Shown here: positions 10,275 to 18,337 of the stretch, piece by piece | How the letters are laid out: every line of letters begins with the position of its first letter | Position numbering within the stretch: position 1 is the stretch's first letter | DNA from: Aquabacterium lacunae | GTDB taxonomy: Bacteria; Pseudomonadota; Gammaproteobacteria; Burkholderiales; Burkholderiaceae_C | Assembly (NCBI RefSeq): GCF_004310865.1 | Contig: NZ_SIXI01000007.1 | Location: 1-64,000, forward strand | Direction of reading: 5' to 3' | Length of the DNA stretch: 64,000 nt | Position numbers and translations under genes: made by a program | Notes under the pieces: model-generated | Databases searched by the model: none | Told to the model about the DNA's origin: nothing | Seen by the model: the letters and a program-made list of their open reading frames with translations, nothing else

Positions 10275-10361
10275 TCAGGCGGGCTGTCGCAACACGCCGC
10301 GACGCCAGGGCCAGGCCCCCCGGTCGTTGCAACCTTTGGTGAACTTGCGCGGCAGAAACAT
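10275..10361 (-). promoter_or_regulatory. Candidate trp leader peptide upstream of trpE
   Basis: A 28-codon frame starting at ATG 10361 ends at TGA 10275, 83 bp before trpE. It has tryptophan at codons 17 and 19 (Trp-Pro-Trp), the pattern of an attenuation leader. Short pairing segments follow or overlap it (GTCGC/GCGAC; CCGC-TTT-GCGG), but I see no run of T that would make a classical terminator, and no strong ribosome-binding site. The rest of the 331-bp trpE/10523 gap shows nothing else clear. Confidence 0.35.
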
Positions 10362-10522
10362 GCAGATGAGTGTATCAGGGCCCACTTTGTGACAGATTTC
10401 CGGGGGTAGATACTGAGAGGTGAAATCGGGGCCGCATGTAACATGGGGTTACTTAATGCGAGTGATGGCCAACGCATAACACCAAGCATTTCACTGACGG
10501 GCCCTCACCAATGGAAGAGACA

Positions 10523-11152
10523 ATGACACGCAGCTTTCAGCGACTGGGCGCCGCAGGCCTGATCGCCCTGACCTTGGGGTTGGGTTTCAACGGCCTGGCA
10601 GCGGCCGGCAACACCGACATCGCCGGGGTGCACTACGACGCCACCGTGAAGGTGGAGGGCCAACCTCTGCAGCTCAATGGCTCGGGCTTGAGCTACAAGG
10701 CGCTGCAGAAGGTCTATACCGTGGGCCTGTACACCAAGCGCAAGGCCAGCAAGGCCGAAGACGTGCTGCGCATGGACGGCCCCAAGCAGCTGAAGTTCGT
10801 GATGCTCGTGCCCATGCGCATCGACGAGCTGGGCAAGCTGATCGCCCGTGGCATCGAGGCCAACAGCCCGCGCGACGAGTTCATGCGCCTGATCCCGTCC
10901 ACCGTGGACATGGGCCGCACCTTCTCGAAGCTGCGCCGCATGAGCCCGGGCGACAACGTGGTGATCGAGTACGTGCCACGCCGTGGCACCGTGTTCTATG
11001 TGAACGGCCAGCCCGCGGGCCTGCCGATCGGCCAGCAGGATTTCTACAACGCCATCCTGAAGGTGTGGCTGGGCAAGAACCCCACCAGCCAGGACCTGAA
11101 AGACGCCCTGCTCGACTTCAAGCCCGCGCCGCTGCTCGACGCGCTGGAATGA
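10523..11152 (+). CDS. Secreted chalcone-isomerase-fold protein
   Basis: About 209 residues with a signal peptide (hydrophobic run to GFNGLAAA). It belongs to the bacterial chalcone-isomerase-like family; members of this fold bind lipids or have no known reaction, so no activity is claimed. Visible landmarks are GSGLSYKALQKVYTVGLYT and the final segment with WLGKNPTS. I chose ATG 10523 over ATG 10511 because GGAAGAG precedes it at the right distance. It is divergent from trpE and ends at a strong terminator. Confidence 0.82.
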   Translation: MTRSFQRLGAAGLIALTLGLGFNGLAAAGNTDIAGVHYDATVKVEGQPLQLNGSGLSYKALQKVYTVGLYTKRKASKAEDVLRMDGPKQLKFVMLVPMRIDELGKLIARGIEANSPRDEFMRLIPSTVDMGRTFSKLRRMSPGDNVVIEYVPRRGTVFYVNGQPAGLPIGQQDFYNAILKVWLGKNPTSQDLKDALLDFKPAPLLDALE

Positions 11153-11171
11153 GCGCTGCGTCGCCCCACTG

Positions 11172-11197
11172 AAAAAAGGCCCCGAGGGGCCTTTTTT
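11172..11197. terminator. Bidirectional intrinsic terminator
   Basis: AAAAAAGGCCCC, GA, GGGGCCTTTTTT: a perfect 12-bp stem flanked by A and T tracts. It serves the convergent chalcone-isomerase-like gene and gph. Confidence 0.93.
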
Positions 11198-11227
11198 CAT
11201 GCCGGAGGCCCCATGCCGGGCGCGGAA

Positions 11228-11947
11228 TCAGGTTCGCACCTGCCATTCGATCTGGTCCATGCGATCGACATGGGCCAGCGCCGGCACCTCGTCGATCGGG
11301 TGGCCATGGTTGTAGCCATAGCGCACCAGCACCACGCCACAGCCGGCGGCGGTGGCGGCCTGGGCGTCGTTGCTGGAATCGCCCACCATCACGGTGTCGG
11401 CCGGGGCCACGCCCAGCGCTTCGCAGGTCTTGAGCAGGGGCAGCGGGTCGGGCTTCTTGCGCTCGAAGGCATCGCCCCCGAACACGCAGGCGAAATGCCC
11501 GCGCAGGCCCTTGAGCTGCAGCAGCTGCTCGGCAAAGGCCGTGGGCTTGTTGGTCAGGCAGGCCATGGGCAGGCCCAGGGCGGCCAGCTGGGCCAAGCCT
11601 TCGGCCACACCGGGAAACACATCGGCATGCTGGCCATTGAGGCGCTGGTAGTGGCCCTGGTAGTGCCGCCAGGCTTGCGGCACCTGGGCGGCCACCTCGG
11701 CATCGTCATCCGGCAGGCCCCAGGCATGGGCCAGGCTGCGGCGCAGCAGGTCTTCGGTGCCCTTGCCCACCGTGAGCTCCAGGAAGGCACGATCGACCCG
11801 CGCGATCTCGACCGGGTGGCACCCCATGTCGGCCAGGGTGTGCTGCAGCACGACGACGAAATCGCCCAGGGTGTCGACCATGGTGCCGTCGAGGTCGACG
11901 ATGACGGCGCGGGCGGGGATGGCAGAAAGCTGTCGGTGTAGATTCAC
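11228..11947 (-). CDS. gph: Phosphoglycolate phosphatase (HAD superfamily)
   Basis: Removes phosphate from 2-phosphoglycolate. HAD motifs are in order: VIVDLDGTMVDT (nucleophile Asp), CLTNKPT (motif II Thr), the lysine in FERKKPDPLPLL (motif III) and MVGDSSNDAQAA (motif IV). About 239 residues from GTG 11947; this start is uncertain because no ribosome-binding site is clear and the open frame continues upstream into the next gene. gph commonly lies next to trpE in this order of bacteria. Confidence 0.88.
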   Translation of the reverse strand: MNLHRQLSAIPARAVIVDLDGTMVDTLGDFVVVLQHTLADMGCHPVEIARVDRAFLELTVGKGTEDLLRRSLAHAWGLPDDDAEVAAQVPQAWRHYQGHYQRLNGQHADVFPGVAEGLAQLAALGLPMACLTNKPTAFAEQLLQLKGLRGHFACVFGGDAFERKKPDPLPLLKTCEALGVAPADTVMVGDSSNDAQAATAAGCGVVLVRYGYNHGHPIDEVPALAHVDRMDQIEWQVRT

Positions 11948-11990
11948 GGTGATCACGCTGAGAGCGACGCGGAACAAGCCCGCGATGTTC

Positions 11991-13028
11991 TCAGAAATCG
12001 TCCCCGGGACGGCGCAATCCCAGGCGCCTGACCATGGCCATGATCGCCCGAGGTTGTACCCCGGCCTTGTCGGCATAGCGGCTGTCGGTGTATCCCCACC
12101 AGTCCCAGCAGCCCTGCGGGTTGCGTGGCTCGAGCGCATCGACCTGCGGGTACAGCACCAGAATGCGGTTGGTGTCCGCCCAGCGGTTGTACCCCGTGTC
12201 GCGCAAGAAAACCTCCCCGACCTTCGTCACCGACTGCGCACACCCATGAAGCGCGACATGAACGCGGCATCGCGAGCCCACAGGCTGACATGCTGGCGGC
12301 ACGTAAAGGTAAGCGGCAGCGGCCATGGACGAAGACGCGGGGGCGAAACCACGTTGCCGAAACTTCAGCAAGTTGCCCTGGGCCTGCGCCGAGGGCGGCT
12401 GCAGTGTGCCCAGCAAATGCGTGAGCAGGTCACCGGCCTGGTCATAGGCTTGCCCTTGCACCTGACAGTGATTGATGTATGGCGAGGCGTTGTCGGCGCA
12501 ATCACGCCCCTGCCCGGTTGTGATCAGCGCGTGGCCCGAGGGAATGTCGTTGACGTAGCGCAGATGCGCGGTCGGCACCCCGACCTCCTCGAAGAAGGCC
12601 ACGGTTGCATCCACGGCAAGGGGCCGCACGATGTTGTCTCGCGTGCCGCTGTAGACATAAACACGCCGGGCTGTCAGATGCTCCAAAGGGTCGATGCGTC
12701 CATCCGCGGCGCGGTCTCTGGCAAAGCCAGCCCGAAGGCTCGCATTGGGCGGCAACAAAGGGTTCTGCCCCATGCACTGCCAGGTGAAGAACACCGAATT
12801 CAGTGCGCAGTAATACGGCCCACCGGCCACCACACCGACGCCTGCAATGCGTGAGGAAAAGGCCACTTGCAACTGAACGGCCATGAACGCCCCCGAAGAC
12901 AGCCCCGACACCGTGGTCTGGCTGAGATCGGCCCCCATGCGGGGCAGGGCCGGCACCGCAGCGCCAACAGGCAGGCAAGCCAGCAAAAGCGCACCGAACC
13001 ACCCCCAACACCACGACCTGTTGTGCAT
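11991..13028 (-). CDS. Extracellular short-chain PHA depolymerase / esterase (type 2 catalytic domain)
   Basis: Likely hydrolyses poly(3-hydroxybutyrate) or short esters. About 345 residues with a signal peptide (hydrophobic run to VGAAVPA). The nucleophile is in GLSSGAFMAVQ, an Asp candidate in YSGTRDNIVRP, and VHVALHGCAQS near the end gives the oxyanion/His region typical of the family. No substrate-binding domain is attached, so soluble or oligomeric substrate is possible. Start ATG 13028 has GGGAGG upstream. Confidence 0.85.
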   Translation of the reverse strand: MHNRSWCWGWFGALLLACLPVGAAVPALPRMGADLSQTTVSGLSSGAFMAVQLQVAFSSRIAGVGVVAGGPYYCALNSVFFTWQCMGQNPLLPPNASLRAGFARDRAADGRIDPLEHLTARRVYVYSGTRDNIVRPLAVDATVAFFEEVGVPTAHLRYVNDIPSGHALITTGQGRDCADNASPYINHCQVQGQAYDQAGDLLTHLLGTLQPPSAQAQGNLLKFRQRGFAPASSSMAAAAYLYVPPACQPVGSRCRVHVALHGCAQSVTKVGEVFLRDTGYNRWADTNRILVLYPQVDALEPRNPQGCWDWWGYTDSRYADKAGVQPRAIMAMVRRLGLRRPGDDF

Positions 13029-13091
13029 GCGCCCTCCCGCTGTGATGTGATTCCGGCAGAGTGTGGGCGGCATGCGGCGCCGCAACAATCC

Positions 13092-13541
13092 CTAGTTCTG
13101 CAGCACCACAGCCGCCCCGTAAATGCGCAGGAAAGGCTCGGGCATGCGCCGCACCTTGCCCTGCGCAATGTCCACGCACACATAGTGCGTGCGGGCGCGG
13201 AACACGGTCTGGCCGTCGCTGGCGCGCACAAACTGGTGATGGCGGTGCAGCGAGAGCTTGTCGATGGCCACCAGCCAGGTGCCACGCACAAGGGTGTCGC
13301 CCAGGCGAGTGGGCTGCAGGTAGCTCAGCTCGTGCTGGCGCACCACCATGCCATGGCCGAGGGCTGCGTACTCGGCCTGCCCCAGGCCCAGGGCCGTGGA
13401 ATGCGCCCAGGCCATGTCTTCCACCCACTGCAGGTAGTTGACGTTGTTGGTGTGCTGCATGAGGTCGATGTGGGCAGGCTGCACCACAAGCGTCTCGGTG
13501 TAGGGGGCCGGGTGGTCCCAGGCGATGTCAGGCAGGCTCAT
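13092..13541 (-). CDS. Acyl-CoA thioesterase, 4HBT hotdog family
   Basis: 149-residue single hotdog domain with DLMQHTNNVNYLQWVEDMAW, the family's active-site helix region, and VVRQHELSYLQPTRLGDTL. It probably cleaves an acyl-CoA; the acyl group is unknown. It lies 63 bp upstream of the PHA depolymerase on the same strand and is divergent from maeB. Confidence 0.87.
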   Translation of the reverse strand: MSLPDIAWDHPAPYTETLVVQPAHIDLMQHTNNVNYLQWVEDMAWAHSTALGLGQAEYAALGHGMVVRQHELSYLQPTRLGDTLVRGTWLVAIDKLSLHRHHQFVRASDGQTVFRARTHYVCVDIAQGKVRRMPEPFLRIYGAAVVLQN

Positions 13542-13704
13542 GGCGGCAGATCATGCCACCGAGGCCCACGCAGCACTGAAAGGTCGCTGAAAGGCATGTT
13601 GGCGTACAAAGTAGGCCTGACGCCCACCCCGTATTGCGGACATCCACACCACCGCCCGGCGCTGACTTCCTACAATGGCTCCCTCAGGCCACTCAAACCA
13701 CCCC

Positions 13705-15999
13705 ATGACCACGCCAGAACAGAAACGCGCTGAACTCAAAAAGGCAGCGCTTGAGTACCACGAGCTGCCCACACCCGGCAAGCTCGCCATCAGTGCCACC
13801 AAGCAACTGACCAACCAGCGCGACCTGGCGCTGGCCTACTCGCCCGGCGTGGCTGCGCCCTGCGAAGAAATCGTCGAGAACCCGGCCGCGGCCTTCAAGT
13901 ACACCAGCCGCGGCAACCTGGTGGCCGTGATCACCAACGGCACGGCCGTGCTGGGCCTGGGCGACATCGGCCCGCTGGCGGCCAAACCCGTGATGGAAGG
14001 CAAGGCCGTCCTGTTCAAGAAGTTCTCCGACATCGATGTGTTCGACATCGAGATCAACGAGAAAGACCCGGAAAAGCTGGTCGAGATCATCGCCAGCCTG
14101 GAGCCCACCTTCGGCGGCATCAACCTCGAAGACATCAAGGCCCCCGACTGCTTCTACGTCGAGCGCAAGCTGCGCGAGCGCATGAAGATCCCCGTCTTCC
14201 ACGACGACCAGCACGGCACCGCCATCGTGGTGGGTGCGGCCATGCTGAACGGTCTGAAGGTGGTCGGCAAGGACATCAAGCAGGTCAAGCTGGTCACGTC
14301 GGGCGCCGGTGCGGCCGCCCTGGCCTGCCTGCAGCTGCTGGTCAAGCTGGGCCTGCCGCGTGAAAACATCTGGGTGACCGACCTCGCCGGCGTGGTCTAC
14401 GAAGGCCGCACCGAGCTGATGGACCCGGACAAGGCGCAGTTCGCGCAGCCCACCGAGCAGCGCAAGCTGGCCGAGGTGATCGAGGGCGCCGACATCTTCC
14501 TGGGCCTGAGCGCCGGCGGCGTGCTCAAGGCCGACATGGTGGCCAAGATGGCCGCCAAACCCCTGATCTTCGCGTTAGCCAACCCCAACCCCGAGATCCT
14601 GCCGGACGAGGTCAAGGCCGTGCGCGACGACGCCATCATGGCCACCGGGCGCACCGACTTCCCCAACCAGGTCAACAACGTCCTGTGCTTCCCGTACATC
14701 TTCCGGGGCGCACTGGATTCGGGTGCGACCACCATCACCGACGAGATGGAGATCGCGGCCGTGCACGCCATTGCCGAGCTGGCCCAGGCCGAGCAGAACG
14801 AGGTGGTGGCTGCCGCTTACGCCGGCTCGAACCTGAGTTTCGGGCCCGAGTATCTGATCCCCAAGCCGTTCGACCCGCGCCTGATGATCATGATCGCGCC
14901 CGCGGTGGCTCAGGCTGCGGTGGCCTCCGGCGTGGCGACCCGCCCGGTGCCGGACATGGCGGCCTACAAGGAAAAGCTGCAGAGCTTCGTGTACGCCTCG
15001 GGCAACACCATGAAGCCCATCTTCAGCGTGGCCAAGCGCGCCAAGAACAAGCGCGTGGCCTTTGCGGAAGGTGAAAACGAGCGCGTGCTGCGCGCCGCGC
15101 AGATCGTGGTCGACGAAAACCTGGCCCGCCCGGTGCTGGTGGGCCGCAGCGACGTGATCGCCCAGCGCATCGAGCGCTTCGGCCTGCGCCTGCGCCCCGG
15201 CATCGACGTCGACCTGGTCAGCACCGAGCACGACCCCCGCTACCGCGAGTACTGGCAGACCTACCACGAGCTGACCGAGCGCAAGGGCGTGACCCAGCAG
15301 ATGGCCAAGATCGAAATGCGCCGCCGCCTGACGCTGATCGGCTCGATGCTGCTGCACAAGGGCGAGGTGGATGGCCTGATCTGCGGCACCTGGGGCAACA
15401 CCTCGCTGCACCTGCACTACATCGACCAGGTGATCGGCAAGCGCGCGGGCGTCAAAACCTACGCGGCCATGACCGGGCTGATCCTGCCGGGCCGCACGGT
15501 GAACCTGCTGGACACGCACATCAACTACGACCCGACCGCCGAGCAGCTGGCCGAGATCACCATCATGGCCGCCGAGGAAATGATGCGCTTCGGCCAACGC
15601 CCCAAGGCAGCCCTGCTGTCGCACTCGAATTTCGGATCGAGCAACCAGCCCTCGGCCGTGAAGATGCGCGAGGCCCTGGCCCTGATCCAGCAGCAGGCCC
15701 CCTGGCTGGAGATTGATGGCGAGATGCACGGCGACACCGCCCTGGACGAGGCCTACCGCCAGGAACTGATGCCCCGCACCACCCTGAGTGGCGAGGCCAA
15801 CCTGCTGGTGTGCCCCAACATCGACGCGGCCAACATCTCGTACAACCTGCTGAAAGTGGCCGCCGGCAACAACATCGCGCTGGGCCCCGTGCTGCTGGGT
15901 GCGGCCAAGCCGGTGTGCATCCTGACGCCCTCGGCCACGGTGCGCCGCATCGTCAACATGACCGCCATGACCGTGGCCGACGCGAACGCGATTCGTTAA
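13705..15999 (+). CDS. maeB: NADP-dependent malic enzyme with C-terminal phosphotransacetylase-like domain
   Basis: Decarboxylates malate to pyruvate with NADP. 764 residues: malic-enzyme catalytic and NAD-binding part to about residue 430 ([29 protein letters not shown], then [11 protein letters not shown]), then a phosphotransacetylase-like domain ([17 protein letters not shown] to the end). In this family the second domain is regulatory, sensing acetyl-CoA. I placed the start at ATG 13705 ([20 protein letters not shown]) by family fit; an in-frame ATG 30 bp upstream is less likely. No strong ribosome-binding site is visible. Confidence 0.96.
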   Translation: MTTPEQKRAELKKAALEYHELPTPGKLAISATKQLTNQRDLALAYSPGVAAPCEEIVENPAAAFKYTSRGNLVAVITNGTAVLGLGDIGPLAAKPVMEGKAVLFKKFSDIDVFDIEINEKDPEKLVEIIASLEPTFGGINLEDIKAPDCFYVERKLRERMKIPVFHDDQHGTAIVVGAAMLNGLKVVGKDIKQVKLVTSGAGAAALACLQLLVKLGLPRENIWVTDLAGVVYEGRTELMDPDKAQFAQPTEQRKLAEVIEGADIFLGLSAGGVLKADMVAKMAAKPLIFALANPNPEILPDEVKAVRDDAIMATGRTDFPNQVNNVLCFPYIFRGALDSGATTITDEMEIAAVHAIAELAQAEQNEVVAAAYAGSNLSFGPEYLIPKPFDPRLMIMIAPAVAQAAVASGVATRPVPDMAAYKEKLQSFVYASGNTMKPIFSVAKRAKNKRVAFAEGENERVLRAAQIVVDENLARPVLVGRSDVIAQRIERFGLRLRPGIDVDLVSTEHDPRYREYWQTYHELTERKGVTQQMAKIEMRRRLTLIGSMLLHKGEVDGLICGTWGNTSLHLHYIDQVIGKRAGVKTYAAMTGLILPGRTVNLLDTHINYDPTAEQLAEITIMAAEEMMRFGQRPKAALLSHSNFGSSNQPSAVKMREALALIQQQAPWLEIDGEMHGDTALDEAYRQELMPRTTLSGEANLLVCPNIDAANISYNLLKVAAGNNIALGPVLLGAAKPVCILTPSATVRRIVNMTAMTVADANAIR

Positions 16000-16047
16000 A
16001 TTTCGCTGACAAAGTGGGTGAACGCCCACTTGTCAAGCCCCGGCCCA

Positions 16048-16095
16048 AAGGCCCCGCAATGCTGTCATCGCAGCCTGCGGGGCCTTGAGTTTTTG
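16048..16095 (+). terminator. Intrinsic terminator of maeB
   Basis: AAGGCCCCGCA (16048-16058) pairs with TGCGGGGCCTT (16076-16086), followed by GAGTTTTT. The 17-nt loop is larger than usual. Confidence 0.85.
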
Positions 16096-16176
16096 GGGGG
16101 GTTTCTATAGAGTTGCGGCTTCGGAATTCGCACGATTTTGAGCGCCAAGCTGGAACACACGGCCAAGGCATCGGAC

Positions 16177-16638
16177 ATGAGGCAGCACGTGACATCTGGG
16201 GAGACTTCCTGGACCACCCGGGCCCGGCAGGCGCTGAAAGCAGGCGCACTGGCAGCCGCCACCGCCCTCACGTTGGCAGCGGGTTGGGCGCCACAAGCGC
16301 AGGCCTTCGTTCGCAGCCAACCCGCCGAGACCGCTCCAGCCACCGAGGTGGTGGGGCTGTCCCAGCTGCCCAGGCAGGCGCAAGACGTTCACCAGCGCAT
16401 TCTGGCTGGTGGCCCGTTCCGGTACGAGAAGGACGGCACTGTGTTTGGCAACCGCGAGCGGCTTCTGCCCCGCGAGCCCCGTGGCTTCTACCGCGAGTAC
16501 ACCGTGCCGACGCCGGGCGCTCGCAACCGGGGCGCGCGCCGCATTGTGTGTGGCGGCAAAGTTGTGCAAATGCCCGAAACTTGTTTTTACACCGCGGATC
16601 ACTACCAGAGCTTCAGCCGTATTGATCCCGCGCGTTGA
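16177..16638 (+). CDS. Secreted barnase-like guanyl-specific ribonuclease (N1/T1 family)
   Basis: Cleaves RNA at guanine. About 153 residues with an export signal (hydrophobic AGALAAATALTLAAGW, then APQAQA). The mature part follows barnase closely: DGTVFGNRERLLP (guanine loop), FYREYTVPTPG with the general-base Glu, arginines in NRGARRIV, and TADHYQSFSRI with the general-acid His. Two extra cysteines (VCGGK and ETCFY) could form a disulfide. ATG 16177 has AAGG upstream; a TTG at 16138 would add 13 residues. The barstar gene follows by 35 bp. Confidence 0.9.
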   Translation: MRQHVTSGETSWTTRARQALKAGALAAATALTLAAGWAPQAQAFVRSQPAETAPATEVVGLSQLPRQAQDVHQRILAGGPFRYEKDGTVFGNRERLLPREPRGFYREYTVPTPGARNRGARRIVCGGKVVQMPETCFYTADHYQSFSRIDPAR

Positions 16639-16673
16639 GCCCGATTTGACCAGCTTCCGTACCCGGTAACTCC

Positions 16674-17255
16674 ATGCATCAGTCTCAAGCGATCATGTTG
16701 CTGCAATCCATCCGCCCGAACATCGTTCAGGCCATCCGCGCGTACCGCCCGGACGACCTCCAGGCGGCCGCCCAAGAGGTGGGTCAGCACTTCCTGTACA
16801 CCAACCTGTCCGAAGCGAAGGACAAACAGGACGTGTTCGACATCATTGCACGCGACTTCCTGTTCCCCGACCACTTCGGCAAGAACCTCGATGCCCTGTA
16901 CGACTGCATCACCGATGCCGTGCACAAGTCGGGCCCCCAGCCCGGCTTCATCGTCGTGCTGGAACTGCTGCCGAACGATGCCCGCATGGACCGCGAATCG
17001 CGCGAGCTGCTGCTCGACGCCTTCCGTGACGCCGCCGACTTCTGGTCGGAGCGCAAGGTGCCCTTCCGCGTGTTCTACTCCATCGCCGTCTCGGGCAAGG
17101 AATCGGCCGGCAACTGGGACAAGGCCGAAGTGGCCCAGAACGACACCCCGGCCAAGCCGGTGAAGGTGTCGAAGAACGCCCCTCAGCCGATGATCATGAA
17201 CCTGCCGCCGATGAGCAGCGTGTTCGACACCGCCCAGCTGCTGTCGGCCGCCTGA
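16674..17255 (+). CDS. Barstar-family ribonuclease inhibitor
   Basis: Cytoplasmic inhibitor that would protect the cell from unexported RNase. The barstar core is clear: FDIIARDFLFPDHFGKNLDALYDCITD, with the acidic binding helix, then VVLELLPNDA and DAADFWSERKVPFRVFYSI. 193 residues, about twice barstar itself. The extra C-terminal tail (about 50 residues, ending MSSVFDTAQLLSAA) is not part of the known fold and its role is unknown. ATG 16674 is used; ATG 16695 is an alternative. Confidence 0.9.
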   Translation: MHQSQAIMLLQSIRPNIVQAIRAYRPDDLQAAAQEVGQHFLYTNLSEAKDKQDVFDIIARDFLFPDHFGKNLDALYDCITDAVHKSGPQPGFIVVLELLPNDARMDRESRELLLDAFRDAADFWSERKVPFRVFYSIAVSGKESAGNWDKAEVAQNDTPAKPVKVSKNAPQPMIMNLPPMSSVFDTAQLLSAA

Positions 17256-17279
17256 TTTCAGGCTCCCCCACATGCTGAA

Positions 17280-17301
17280 CAGGCCACCTTCGGGTGGCCT
17301 G
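17280..17301. terminator. Intrinsic terminator with UUCG tetraloop
   Basis: CAGGCCACC-TTCG-GGTGGCCTG lies between the convergent barstar and NDUFA9-like genes. The following T tract is poor (TGTCGTTT), so strength is uncertain. Confidence 0.7.
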
Positions 17302-17332
17302 TGTCGTTTACAGCGCGGGTTGATGGGGCGGT

Positions 17333-18310
17333 TCAGCGCCCGGCCAGGCTGCGCAGGAAGTCGAGCCGGCGGGCCCAGTCACCGCTGCGGTTGAGGTACT
17401 GCGGCGCGATCGCCTCGGCCGAGGCCGGCGTGATGCCCAGTTCGGCCAGCCCTGGCAATGCCCCGGTGGCCACATTCGGCACCTGCATCGAGTCGAGGTT
17501 GTCCTTCGACATCAGGGGCTCGCCCGGCATGAAGGCCATGGCCGCAGCCTGCAGGCGCCCCACGGCCATGGGCATGGGCACCACCCAGCGGGCATGGCCA
17601 CTGCCCTTGCCGGCCAGGCGCACCAGATCGGCCAGGGTCAGCACCTGCGGGCCCGCGCATTCGTAGGTTCGGCCTGCGGTGGCCGGGTCGAGCAGGCAGG
17701 CCACCAGGGCCCGGGCCACATCTTCCACCCACACGGGCTGAAACCGCGCCTGTGCACCGGCCAGTGGCATGAAGGGCGCCACGGCCTGCAATTGGGCGAA
17801 CAGGTTCAGGAAGCGATCGTGCTCACCGAAGATCACGCTGGGGCGCAGCACGGTCACGTCCAGAAGGCCAGCCGCCTGGGCTTCGCGCAGGGCCTTTTCG
17901 CCCTCGGCCTTGCTGGTCAGGTAGTTCGAGGGGGCCTGGGCGGGGTCATCGGGCACGCCCAGCGCGCTGACGTGCACCAGGCGTCGCACCCCCTGCTTCA
18001 CGCAGGCCTGCACCAGGCGCTGCACCAGGGTCACATGGGCCTGCTCGAAAGCCTGGGGCGTGCCATGCAGGATGGCGACCAGGTTGACCACGGCGTCGGC
18101 GCCGGCCAGCACGCGCTGCAGGTCGGCCTCGCGGTGCACGTCGGCCTGCAGCACATCGACGCGCGGCAGGGTGAACAGGTGCTTGGCCCGCTCGCGCCGT
18201 CGGCTGGGCACCAGCACGCGCAAGCCACTGAGGGCCGGGTGCGCCGAGATCTGCTCGCACAGGGACCGGCCCACGAAGCCGGACCCTCCCAGGATCACCA
18301 CGCGGTTCAT
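17333..18310 (-). CDS. NDUFA9-like atypical short-chain dehydrogenase, NAD(P)-binding
   Basis: 325 residues. The N-terminal Rossmann motif VVILGGSGFVGRSLCEQ and later VHVSALG and NYLTSKAEGEKAL (YxxxK) place it with complex-I NDUFA9-type and isoflavone-reductase-like sugar epimerase relatives. The bacterial members have no firmly known reaction; ubiquinone or cell-envelope roles have been suggested. It starts 27 bp below the slt stop and is probably co-transcribed with it. Confidence 0.83.
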   Translation of the reverse strand: MNRVVILGGSGFVGRSLCEQISAHPALSGLRVLVPSRRRERAKHLFTLPRVDVLQADVHREADLQRVLAGADAVVNLVAILHGTPQAFEQAHVTLVQRLVQACVKQGVRRLVHVSALGVPDDPAQAPSNYLTSKAEGEKALREAQAAGLLDVTVLRPSVIFGEHDRFLNLFAQLQAVAPFMPLAGAQARFQPVWVEDVARALVACLLDPATAGRTYECAGPQVLTLADLVRLAGKGSGHARWVVPMPMAVGRLQAAAMAFMPGEPLMSKDNLDSMQVPNVATGALPGLAELGITPASAEAIAPQYLNRSGDWARRLDFLRSLAGR

Positions 18311-18337
18311 GTGTTTTCCTTCAGCCCCAAGGCGTGC

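Noticed and set aside
10387-10414. Possible promoter TTGTGA...GATACT for the chalcone-isomerase-like gene
   Set aside because: Spacing (16) and both boxes are poor; not better than chance.
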